Assembly (NCBI GenBank): GCA_026390935.1
Contig: JAPLEZ010000146.1
Span: 1 to 32,464, forward strand
DNA from: Bacteroidota bacterium
Lineage (GTDB): Bacteria > Bacteroidota > Bacteroidia > Flavobacteriales_C > GCA-002722245
Length of the DNA stretch: 32,464 bases
Direction of reading: 5' to 3'
A model generated the notes under the pieces. That model did no database searches. It was not told the DNA's origin and saw nothing but the letters and a program-made list of their open reading frames with translations. A program made the translations under genes and the position numbers. Shown one piece after another: positions 24,854 through 32,464 of the stretch (the stretch's first letter is position 1; every line of letters begins with the position of its first letter).

Positions 24854-25345
24854 ATGATAAATTCATCAACTTACTGGATTCAAAAACTCCATCTTCAGGC
24901 ACACCCTGAAGGCGGCCATTTCAACGAAAATTATCGATCTGCAAAAATGCATGGCGATAGAAATATTGCCACCAGTATTTATTTTTTGCTGAAGGGTGGT
25001 GAAGTATCGCACTTGCACCGACTCACTTCCGATGAGTTGTGGTATTATCATTTCGGACAAGCTTTAAAAGTAACAGTGATTGACTTGGAGGGAAAATTAC
25101 ACGAATATTTCGTGGGCCCTGATTTAGATGCCGGACAGCAACTGCAACTCATTATTCCCGCTGGAAGCATCTTTGGGTCGGAAGTTGTTGGCGATAAAAA
25201 CAATTTTTCGCTAGTGGGCTGTATGGTAAGTCCGGGATTTGATTTCAGGGATTTCGAGCTATTTACCACGTCACAGCTTCTTAAAATGTACCCTCAGTAT
25301 CCTCAACAAATTAATCGCTTAACAAAGGAAAAGTATTTATATTAG
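24854..25345 (+). CDS. Cupin family protein (DUF985)
   Basis: This 163-residue single-domain cupin matches DUF985. STYWIQKLHLQAHPEGGHFNE is the diagnostic N-terminal segment, and SHLHRLTSDELWYYHFGQAL gives the first cupin motif with likely metal-binding His and Glu. IPAGSIFGSEV and SLVGCMVSPGFDFRDFEL form the second half. The biochemical role of DUF985 is not established to my knowledge. The open frame extends upstream through the 24-bp hairpin arm, and an ATG at 24836 is possible. ATG 24854, just before the conserved region, is preferred. The next gene starts 4 bp after its stop. Confidence 0.88.
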   Translation: MINSSTYWIQKLHLQAHPEGGHFNENYRSAKMHGDRNIATSIYFLLKGGEVSHLHRLTSDELWYYHFGQALKVTVIDLEGKLHEYFVGPDLDAGQQLQLIIPAGSIFGSEVVGDKNNFSLVGCMVSPGFDFRDFELFTTSQLLKMYPQYPQQINRLTKEKYLY

Positions 25346-25349
25346 TCAG

Positions 25350-28130
25350 ATGAAGATGCGTCTGCTTAGTTTACTACTATCTCTATATAGCTGTGTGGCT
25401 CTTGCGTTCACGCCAGCGATGTATACTTATACCACCAGCGAGTATGAAGTGCATCAGGAAAATTACAGTGCTGTTTTTGATGGCAATGGTCTTTTGTATG
25501 TGGCAAATGCCTATGCTGTATTGGAGTATGATGGTTACGAATGGAAAAAAATTCCTTTGCCCGATGGCAAGAGTCCGGTTTCCTTGTGTTATTTCGATAA
25601 CAAAGTGTTTATAGGTGGGAATGATGAATTCGGCTATATATCGCGCAATGCCACGGGCATTTCTACTTACCATTCTTTAGTGCATTTAGTGCCCGATGGC
25701 GACAAGAAACAAATTGGTTGGCTGGACCACTGTGTGGAAGCCAACGGCAAAATTTATTTTGGAAACTCTACTTCGATTTTTATTTATGATGGCACAGCAG
25801 TTACCGTGATGAAGCCTAGCAAAAGCGGAAAGTTTTTGGACATAGAAAATCAGGGCGGACAAATTCATCTTTTTGAAAAAGGTAGAGGATTGGGTGTTTT
25901 TGACAACACCAATATCGAATGGATGGCCGGAAATATTGCTCATCTCGATATTATAGGAATTGAAAAAGTGTCTTCTAAATTGTACTACTTATATGCTTCC
26001 GATGGGGTGTATAAATTTGATGGCTTGCATGCTGAACGCATGGAAAAAACAGCTTTTTTAAGCAAACAAGTTTTAACGCATGTGATTGCCGACGGCAGTA
26101 AAAAAGTACTTTGTACTGAATTGGGTGGAGTATATATTTTAGATGATCAGTTTGATTTGAAATTTCATTTTGATCAAACAAACAGTCAGCTCACCACCAA
26201 CTATGTTTATGCTGCTGCTGAAAATAAGCAAGGTGATTTGTGCTTTGCAACCGCCAACGGAATTACCTTATTGAATTTAAGTTCTTCAGTGACCAATGTT
26301 GATATAAGCTCGGCGTTGTACGGCGCGGGATATTCTTCTTTATTGGTTGGCGACACCATGTATTTGGGAACTTCACAAGGTTTGTTTTTTGCTCCGCATT
26401 GGAAGGCAAAGGGCGAGAAAAAGTTTGAAAAAATTCCTGAAGTGAAAGCCTATGTTTACGATATTCATTTGCAAAACGGAGCTTTGTTTTGCGGCAATCG
26501 CGCTGAGGTTTATCAAATTAAGGGAACGCAGGTGAAGGTGCTTTCACCAGAAAGCGGCAGAGGTGCTTGGGGCTTTCATTCAGTTCCAAATATGAAGGAT
26601 GTTTTTTTAGTCGGTACATATACTGGAATCGACGTTTATAAATTTGAAAATGGGGCATGGAAATTTTCAAATAAATTGGAAGGATATAATTGTCCGGGAA
26701 GAAATTTTGAATTTGATAGCGAAGGCAATATTTGGGTGGCTAGTGGCTTGGCCGGACTTTTTAAAATATCTGTAGATAAAGGCTATTCCAAGGTTTTGAA
26801 AAGTGAAGAATTTTGCGAAAAATTTAAGCACAAAAAAGATTATTTTATTGAACTCATCAAAAGCGGAAATACCATTTTAATTTCTTCTTACGATGGAATT
26901 TATAAAGTGGAGAATGGCACCTTGAAAAAGGATGAACAGCTAAACGCTTTGGGTTTGCCCTTTGAACGCATTCGTAAAATCAATGACAATTTAATTTACA
27001 CGGTTCAAAAGAGAATGCCTGTGGTATTGCAAAAAACCGACGAAGGTTTTGTGATCGACAGCGCTCATATTCTCAACAACATAAGAGTGGAATTGATTGG
27101 TAATTCCGAGTTAATTGATCAGTTTTCGCATCAAGAATATATTGTGGGAACGCCCGATGGATTTATCATTGCCAACAACGCCAGCTCAAAACAATACTAC
27201 GGAAAAATCAGTTTCAGAAAAATTCAAAACATTTTTTCTGATAGTTTGATCAGCACTGAAAATCCATTGTCATTCGACAACAACAATATCCGATTTACTT
27301 TTTCTTATTCTCCGCTGGAAAGATTTTATTCTTTGGAATGGTACGCTATGCTTGAAGAAGATGGAAAGGGTGTTTGGCAAAAAATTGACAAAACACATTT
27401 CAAGGAATTTTCCAATTTAAAAGAAGGGGATTATACTTTCCGACTGAAAGTGGTTTGTCGATATACCACATTGGATGAAACAGCGGTCTCTTTTACCATT
27501 CTTCCGCCATGGTACAGAACTACATTGGCGAAAGTTATTTATTTTCTTCTGATAGTTGCTTTGGCCTATTTTATTTTCCGTTACAATCGTTTGCGCATGC
27601 AAAAACTGGAGATTAAAATGACCGAAGAAAAACAAAAAGAATTGATGGTTCAGGAAAAGGAATTTAAGGCTGAATTGCTCAAAAAAGAATTGCAAGAAAA
27701 GGAAACTGAAATGTCGTACATGGCACTCAACTACAGTCAGAAAAAAGATTTGTTGGAGCATGTAAGTGATAAGATGAACGATTTGCTCACCAAGCTGGAT
27801 GATCCTCGCGCATTGCGTGCCGAGATCAAAGGACTGGAATATTCACTCAACACTTCCGAAGGCGACGAAGAGAAGAAGTGGAATGAATTCCAAATCCTTT
27901 TCAATAAAGAACACAACGATTATTTAGATAAAATTAAGGCCATGGATCCTAAGATTAAAGAATCTATGTTGCTCATGTGTGTATACATTCGCATGGGAAA
28001 AAGCAATAAGGACATTTGTAATCTCATCAACATTTCTATCACTGCTTTGGATAAGCGTAAATCCCGTTTGAGAGAGAAATTCAACGTGGCGGAAGATGTG
28101 ACGTTGAATGAGTTTTTGAGGTTGTTATAG
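25350..28130 (+). CDS. One-component membrane regulator: propeller sensor, triple-tyrosine domain, TM, coiled coil, LuxR-type HTH (copy 1)
   Basis: The 926-residue protein has a signal peptide and then a long beta-propeller of two-component-regulator type (VLEYDGYEWKKIPLP, VFIGGNDEFGYI, WVASGLAGLFKI) to about 630. A Y_Y_Y-type Ig-like domain lies at about 640-720 (FTFSYSPLERFYSLEWYAML, LKEGDYTFRLKV). One membrane segment (about 727-746) is followed by a charged coiled coil (about 750-800). The C-terminal HTH at about 868-926 reads RMGKSNKDICNLINISITALDKRKSRLREKF. There is no kinase domain, so signal and DNA binding sit on one chain. Such proteins often regulate nearby outer-membrane genes. 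It is 4 bp from the cupin gene and has a tandem paralogue. Confidence 0.88.
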   Translation: MKMRLLSLLLSLYSCVALAFTPAMYTYTTSEYEVHQENYSAVFDGNGLLYVANAYAVLEYDGYEWKKIPLPDGKSPVSLCYFDNKVFIGGNDEFGYISRNATGISTYHSLVHLVPDGDKKQIGWLDHCVEANGKIYFGNSTSIFIYDGTAVTVMKPSKSGKFLDIENQGGQIHLFEKGRGLGVFDNTNIEWMAGNIAHLDIIGIEKVSSKLYYLYASDGVYKFDGLHAERMEKTAFLSKQVLTHVIADGSKKVLCTELGGVYILDDQFDLKFHFDQTNSQLTTNYVYAAAENKQGDLCFATANGITLLNLSSSVTNVDISSALYGAGYSSLLVGDTMYLGTSQGLFFAPHWKAKGEKKFEKIPEVKAYVYDIHLQNGALFCGNRAEVYQIKGTQVKVLSPESGRGAWGFHSVPNMKDVFLVGTYTGIDVYKFENGAWKFSNKLEGYNCPGRNFEFDSEGNIWVASGLAGLFKISVDKGYSKVLKSEEFCEKFKHKKDYFIELIKSGNTILISSYDGIYKVENGTLKKDEQLNALGLPFERIRKINDNLIYTVQKRMPVVLQKTDEGFVIDSAHILNNIRVELIGNSELIDQFSHQEYIVGTPDGFIIANNASSKQYYGKISFRKIQNIFSDSLISTENPLSFDNNNIRFTFSYSPLERFYSLEWYAMLEEDGKGVWQKIDKTHFKEFSNLKEGDYTFRLKVVCRYTTLDETAVSFTILPPWYRTTLAKVIYFLLIVALAYFIFRYNRLRMQKLEIKMTEEKQKELMVQEKEFKAELLKKELQEKETEMSYMALNYSQKKDLLEHVSDKMNDLLTKLDDPRALRAEIKGLEYSLNTSEGDEEKKWNEFQILFNKEHNDYLDKIKAMDPKIKESMLLMCVYIRMGKSNKDICNLINISITALDKRKSRLREKFNVAEDVTLNEFLRLL

Positions 28131-28147
28131 ATTCCTTCATTTTCCTT

Positions 28148-28155
28148 TATATTTG
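28148..28155 (+). promoter_or_regulatory. Candidate -7 box for the second regulator
   Basis: TATATTTG fits TAnnTTTG and lies in the 89-bp gap between the two regulators, 64 bp upstream of ATG 28220. A TTG at 28122-28124 is a possible -33 element at long spacing. If real, the two copies can be expressed separately. Confidence 0.35.
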
Positions 28156-28219
28156 CTTCACTGTTACAAACTAAGTATATTGCTTGTATCCTACACGGAA
28201 TATACATTTTAGATAAGCC

Positions 28220-31012
28220 ATGAAGTTAAAGTTATTAAGTTTAATTGCTTTATTAAATACCTGTTTAGCTTTTGCTTTCACGCCCGCTATTTATACCTAT
28301 ACCACTAAGGATTATGATGGTCGGCAAGACAATACCAGTGCTGTTTTTGATGGTGAGGGATTGTTGTATGTAGCCAATGCATACGGTGTGTTGGAGTACG
28401 ATGGGTACAAATGGATTAAAATTCAGTTGCCGGCAGGGAAGAGTCCGGTTTCACTATGTGTTCATGATAAAAAAATATTTGTAGGCGGAAATGATGAAAT
28501 AGGTTATGTGTCGCGCGATGCTGCCGGTGTTTCTTCCTATCATTCCTTATTGCCCTTGCTTGCCGATAGTTTGAAAAAACAAATTGGGTGGATGAACTAC
28601 TGCGTAGAATCTGCAGGCAAAATTTATTTCGTTACCGATCAGCGTATTTTTATTTACGACGGTAAAGCGGTGACAATGATGAAGCCGCGTGCCGGCGGTA
28701 AGTTTTCTTATTTGGGAAAACACAACGGACAGCTTTTTCTGTTTGAAAAAGGAAGAGGTTTGGCTGTTTATGAAAATGAAAATTTTAATTGGTTCCAAAG
28801 CGACATAAAGAATTTGGAGATACGCGGTGTTGAAAAAATGACATCCAAATTGTATTATTTGTACGCCACAGATGGTATATACAAGTTTGATGGCGTACAT
28901 GCCGAACGCATTGAAAAGACAGCGTTTTTGGCCAAGGAAGCTGTAAATAGAGTAGTTGCCGGAAAAGATCAAAAGGTGATTTGTACTGAGCTCGGCGGCG
29001 TGTATATTTTAGATGATCAGTTTGATGTTAAATTTCATTTTAACCAAAGTAACAGCCATCTCACCACTAACTATGTTTACGATGCCGCAGAGAATAAACA
29101 AGGCGATTTGTGTTTGGCTACCGACAATGGAATTTCTATTGTGAATTTGAGTTCGGCGGTTTCTAACATTGATATTTCTTCCAATTTGTACGGCGCAGGT
29201 TTGTCTTCTTTATTGCTTGGAGATACGATGTATTTAGGGACTTCACAGGGCTTGTTTTTTGCTCCGAACTGGAAGGCAAAGGGTGAGAAGAAGTTTGTGA
29301 AAATTCCGGGGGTGAAAGCCTTTGTGTACGATATTCACGTGCAAAATGGCGCCTTGTTTTGTGGCAATCGTTCTGATGTTTACAAAATTAATGGAGCTTC
29401 CGCCACCGTAATTTCTCCTGAGAGTTACAGAGGTGCCTGGGGAATACATTCGGTTCCCGGACGAAAGGATATGTTTTTGGTAGGAACTTATTCTGGAATT
29501 GATGTTTATCAGGTGATAGATTACGAGTGGGTTTTTTCACACAAGATGGAAGGCTATAATTCGCCGGCAATGAATTTGGAGTTGGATGCTGAAGGCAACA
29601 TTTGGGTGGCCAGCGGCTTGTCGGGATTTTTTAAACTACATGTCGACGATGATTTTTCTAAAGTGCTAGCTACTGAAGAGTTTTGCGCAAAGTTGAAAGA
29701 AAACAAAGACTATTTCATAGAACTCATCAAAGTGGAAAACGCAATTTATGTTTCATCACATAAAGGATTGTACAAGGTAGAGAAGGGAGATCTGGTAAAA
29801 GATGAGTACATGAATTCTTTAGGTTTGCCCTTTGAGCGCATTAGAAAAATCAACGATCAGCTCATTTATACCCTGCAAAACAAAACACCTATTCTGTTAA
29901 AAAAGGGAAATAGTGGTTTTGTTATTGACACTGCTCACATTTTAAACAATATCAATGCTGAGCTGATTGGTAATTCGGAGTTGATAGATAAAATTTCGCA
30001 GAATGATTTTCTGGCTGGAACTTCAGAAGGGTTTATAATAGCAAACAATGCTTCTCCTAAAAAATATTATGGCAATATTGCGGTAAGAAGAATTGAAAAT
30101 ATCTTTTCTGGAAAAGCCATTGAAATGCTTGCCGACAAAGGCATTGTGATCCCTTTCAGTGAAAATAACCTTCGCTTCACTTTTGCATATTCGCCCTTAG
30201 AAAGATTTTATGATGTTGAGTGGTATGTGATGTTGGAAGAAGATGGAAAGGGCCAATGGACCAAAGTTGAAAATGCACACGTTAAGGAGTTTTCCAACTT
30301 GCTGGAAGGGGATTATATTTTTCGCTTAAAAGTGGTTTGTCGCTACACTGCCTTGGATGAAACATCAGTGGCTTTTACTGTTTTGCCTCCTTGGTATAGA
30401 ACTACACTCGCTAAAATCATTTATTTCTTGTTGTTGCTCGGCGGTGCTTATCTTGCTTACCTGTATTCACAGCGTAAACTGGAGAAGGTAACCGATAAAA
30501 TGACTGAAGAAAAAGAACGCGAATTGCAAGAGCAAGGAGATGAGTTCAAAGCCGAGTTACTGAAAAAAGAATTGCAGGAAAAGGAAAATGAAATTTCCTT
30601 TATGGCTCTCAACTACAGTCAGAAACGCGAGTTGATGGAAAGCGTGAGCGATAAGCTAAACGATTTGTTGGGCAAGCTGGATGATCCTAGAGCGCTGCGA
30701 GTGGAAATAAAAGGGGTGATCAACTCACTCAATAATTCAGAAGGCGACGAAGAACTGAAATGGCAGGAATTCCAAATTCATTTCAATAAGGAGCACAATC
30801 ATTTTCTGGAAAAAATAAAGGAGATGGATCCTAAAATCAAGGAATCGGTTTTGCTCATGTGTACTTATATTCGAATGGGTAAAAGCAATAAAGACATTTG
30901 TAATTTGCTCAATATTTCTATCAATGCCTTGGATAAACGTAAATCGAGATTGAGGGAGAAGTTTAACATCCCCGAGGAGATTACCGTGAACGAATATTTG
31001 AGGCAATTGTAA
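28220..31012 (+). CDS. One-component membrane regulator, tandem paralogue (copy 2)
   Basis: The 930-residue protein has the same architecture as the preceding gene and aligns end to end. It has a signal peptide, propeller (VLEYDGYKWIKI, VGGNDEIGYVSRD), Y_Y_Y-type domain, TM at about 730-750, coiled coil (ELLKKELQEKENE) and HTH (RMGKSNKDICNLLNISINALDKRKSRLREKF). The DNA-recognition part is almost unchanged, whereas the coiled coil and parts of the propeller differ. A short insertion lies just before the Y_Y_Y-type domain (KAIEMLADKGIVIPF versus the shorter segment in copy 1). This suggests duplication with changed sensing and shared or overlapping DNA targets. Confidence 0.88.
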   Translation: MKLKLLSLIALLNTCLAFAFTPAIYTYTTKDYDGRQDNTSAVFDGEGLLYVANAYGVLEYDGYKWIKIQLPAGKSPVSLCVHDKKIFVGGNDEIGYVSRDAAGVSSYHSLLPLLADSLKKQIGWMNYCVESAGKIYFVTDQRIFIYDGKAVTMMKPRAGGKFSYLGKHNGQLFLFEKGRGLAVYENENFNWFQSDIKNLEIRGVEKMTSKLYYLYATDGIYKFDGVHAERIEKTAFLAKEAVNRVVAGKDQKVICTELGGVYILDDQFDVKFHFNQSNSHLTTNYVYDAAENKQGDLCLATDNGISIVNLSSAVSNIDISSNLYGAGLSSLLLGDTMYLGTSQGLFFAPNWKAKGEKKFVKIPGVKAFVYDIHVQNGALFCGNRSDVYKINGASATVISPESYRGAWGIHSVPGRKDMFLVGTYSGIDVYQVIDYEWVFSHKMEGYNSPAMNLELDAEGNIWVASGLSGFFKLHVDDDFSKVLATEEFCAKLKENKDYFIELIKVENAIYVSSHKGLYKVEKGDLVKDEYMNSLGLPFERIRKINDQLIYTLQNKTPILLKKGNSGFVIDTAHILNNINAELIGNSELIDKISQNDFLAGTSEGFIIANNASPKKYYGNIAVRRIENIFSGKAIEMLADKGIVIPFSENNLRFTFAYSPLERFYDVEWYVMLEEDGKGQWTKVENAHVKEFSNLLEGDYIFRLKVVCRYTALDETSVAFTVLPPWYRTTLAKIIYFLLLLGGAYLAYLYSQRKLEKVTDKMTEEKERELQEQGDEFKAELLKKELQEKENEISFMALNYSQKRELMESVSDKLNDLLGKLDDPRALRVEIKGVINSLNNSEGDEELKWQEFQIHFNKEHNHFLEKIKEMDPKIKESVLLMCTYIRMGKSNKDICNLLNISINALDKRKSRLREKFNIPEEITVNEYLRQL

Positions 31013-31155
31013 TTGCTCCCTTTTTCATGACCTTTTTTTAAAACCATTGGTAATCGGGCTTTATCCGACTGACAAAAACTTGACATGCGCTTCGGTGTAT
31101 TGTTATCCTTTGTTATAGCTGGTATATTCATAATACCTACAATTGAGTAACTGCT

Positions 31156-32337
31156 ATGAAAAAACTACTACTGATTATTTTTTTGGCTTCACTGTCTCTT
31201 CCTATTTCGGCCCAGTGGCCTGTTCATTTTGATTGTCCGCAATATCCATCTTATGCCTTTTTTGATAGAAGCTGTTTAATTAAAACCGCTGCGCCTTATG
31301 GCGAAATTCGTTTGCCTCAGGGTGGAGTAGATGGTTTGAATGAGGAGCGTCCCATGCATTTGAGCATTCCTACCAATAAACCAAGTTGGGCCTTAGGCAT
31401 CGCTCTGGCTTGGAACTACAATAGAAATATCATACAAAGAGTGGATCATCCAAAGATTTCTTATTGGATGGCCATCACCGGTCACGAAACAGGAATGGCC
31501 TGTGATTGCAGTGCGCAATGGCCTGCCAATCGTACGCCGTGGAATTCATTGAGTCCGGCTTTTAATGCCAAATGTTCCGAAGGATTGACGCAGCACGACG
31601 GCTGTTTTCAAATGGAAGAAGCCAATGCCTGGTGTGGCGATTTGAATCAAACCTGGCCTTGGAGATTCAAGCAGAATGAGCATCAGCAATTTATTTCCAA
31701 AGAGCATTTTTCAACGGCTTGTTTGGGCTTGGCTTACAGAAATATCCTCAATCATTATTTAATTGATTATGCCTGGGGAGTTGATATCTGGCCGATTATT
31801 ACGGCAACACAGGATCCTAATGCCTATGAGAAATTAATGGCATCGGGATGGAACAGTTGGGCTGCTGCGGTGCAGGATAATGTATCTGGAACGGCAGGTG
31901 GTGGACAAGGATTTAATATGTATACAGCAGGCGGACGTGCAGCGGCAATTGCCTCTTCCAACTGGGATTTAACAGCTACTTCCAGCAGGTATCCTGAAGT
32001 GATTGGCTGGACGATGAATGCATTAGAACAAAACACTACTTCTTCTTATTATCATTACAACAATCCGATAGTTACTTCCACTCCGGCCGGTAGCCAGAAT
32101 CACGTGGATTATGGTTATTACAATGCCAATATCACCTGGGCCGATGTGAGTCAGTTTATAAGCGAGGTTTTACCATTTTACAGCGAACTCACTCCTGCGC
32201 AAAATGCAATAACTACGGCCAATGAAATGGGTTGTTCACCCCATATGCTAGCGAACGCTGTGCGGTTATTGGCGTCATGCCGCATGTCAGGTTGCATGCG
32301 CAGCGATGACCACTCAGTCTGCGTCGAGAACCCATGA
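31156..32337 (+). CDS. Secreted Cys-rich hypothetical protein; 3' end runs into foreign-looking DNA
   Basis: The frame gives 393 residues, but only about the first 358 look native. A signal peptide (MKKLLLIIFLASLSLPISAQ) is followed by a Cys- and Trp-rich region with eight Cys before residue 200. MAITGHETG (E111) and DGCFQMEEA (about 148-156) vaguely recall the catalytic Glu and G-x-x-Q elements of lysozyme-like glycosidases, but this is weak. After NAITTANEM the codon use and GC change sharply. The last ~35 residues, ending VCVENP, are probably an artefact of a junction near 32230-32245. The native protein may be longer. I do not recognise a family. Confidence 0.6.
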   Translation: MKKLLLIIFLASLSLPISAQWPVHFDCPQYPSYAFFDRSCLIKTAAPYGEIRLPQGGVDGLNEERPMHLSIPTNKPSWALGIALAWNYNRNIIQRVDHPKISYWMAITGHETGMACDCSAQWPANRTPWNSLSPAFNAKCSEGLTQHDGCFQMEEANAWCGDLNQTWPWRFKQNEHQQFISKEHFSTACLGLAYRNILNHYLIDYAWGVDIWPIITATQDPNAYEKLMASGWNSWAAAVQDNVSGTAGGGQGFNMYTAGGRAAAIASSNWDLTATSSRYPEVIGWTMNALEQNTTSSYYHYNNPIVTSTPAGSQNHVDYGYYNANITWADVSQFISEVLPFYSELTPAQNAITTANEMGCSPHMLANAVRLLASCRMSGCMRSDDHSVCVENP

Positions 32338-32464
32338 ATATCCATCTGCTCTCCATTGAAGACGCCCTGAAGCAGGTGAACTCGCGCCCGCTAATTTCAG
32401 CGATCACCGATCACGCTGAAATCGAGATCGCCTTTGCCGGCCTCAACTCCGGAACGCATGGCGG
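32240..32464. other. Compositionally foreign terminal segment, possible chimeric join
   Basis: The last ~225 bp are about 56% GC by direct count over 32281-32460, far above the neighbouring genes. They use GC-rich codons (CTG, GCC, CGC) rarely seen upstream. The change is abrupt and interrupts an otherwise intact secreted-protein gene. An assembly join, contaminating read or recent insertion edge would all fit. Confidence 0.6.
32334..32464 (+). CDS. Partial unknown coding region in the foreign tail
   Basis: From ATG 32334 an open frame runs off the right edge, giving 43 residues beginning MNIHLLSIEDALKQVNSR and continuing with HAEIEIAFAGLNSGTHG. Codon choice is GC-rich and regular, consistent with real coding in a GC-rich organism. 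The ATG overlaps the stop of the upstream frame (ATGA). I do not recognise the protein. Confidence 0.4.
   Translation, partial: MNIHLLSIEDALKQVNSRPLISAITDHAEIEIAFAGLNSGTHG

Noticed and set aside
31080-31108. TTGACA-17 bp-TTATCC as a sigma70-type promoter for the secreted protein gene
   Set aside because: This consensus is not the one used by the Bacteroidota housekeeping sigma factor, and the -10 half is a poor match.

Overview
The window comes from a Bacteroidota chromosome of low to moderate GC, most like the Flavobacteriales/Sphingobacteriales/Chitinophagales side of the phylum. Four things point there. A 1487-residue secreted protein ends in a type IX secretion (T9SS) sorting domain. IspG is the long form with an internal insert. 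There are two membrane-anchored propeller/triple-tyrosine/LuxR regulators. Finally, TAnnTTTG, the -7 box of Bacteroidota promoters, recurs just upstream of gene starts. Both ends look like contig edges: gcvP is cut at the left, and the last ~225 bp at the right change abruptly to about 56% GC and look foreign or chimeric.

Left third (1-8706), mainly housekeeping. It holds gcvP (5' part, minus), a small secreted/membrane protein (plus), and a tight minus-strand run of tyrosine-phosphatase-like protein, DUF2079 membrane protein, MBL hydrolase and hemL. A palindrome-rich spacer (5658-6022) follows, then a second minus-strand run of orphan histidine kinase, gpmI and a small zinc-ribbon protein. 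A divergent pair of -7 boxes sits at 8752-8774.

Middle (8798-17385). It holds a COG4627-type methyltransferase, the giant T9SS cargo protein, and ispG (minus, converging with the cargo gene). Next comes a 463-bp module: a GxxExxY (PD-(D/E)XK-like) gene enclosed by 42-bp inverted repeats that match at 39 positions. The left arm supplies the start codon of that gene. The right arm supplies its last codons and stop, and also the start codon of the next gene, a cysteine desulfurase. This is the strongest candidate for an under-described mobile element here.

Right third (17416-31012), an accessory envelope/regulatory block, all on plus. A secreted TPR protein with about 25 YwqK/MORN-variant repeats overlaps by one base a DUF3857-transglutaminase protein with an intact Cys/His/Asp triad. 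A DUF3857 paralogue follows in which the catalytic Cys is Tyr while His and Asp remain. A 125-bp nested perfect hairpin, a cupin (DUF985) gene and two tandem paralogous one-component transmembrane regulators come next. The window ends with a secreted Cys-rich protein whose 3' end runs into the foreign-looking tail.

I see no tRNA, rRNA, CRISPR array, recognisable transposase or phage gene. All domain calls come from reading the sequence, without database searches.
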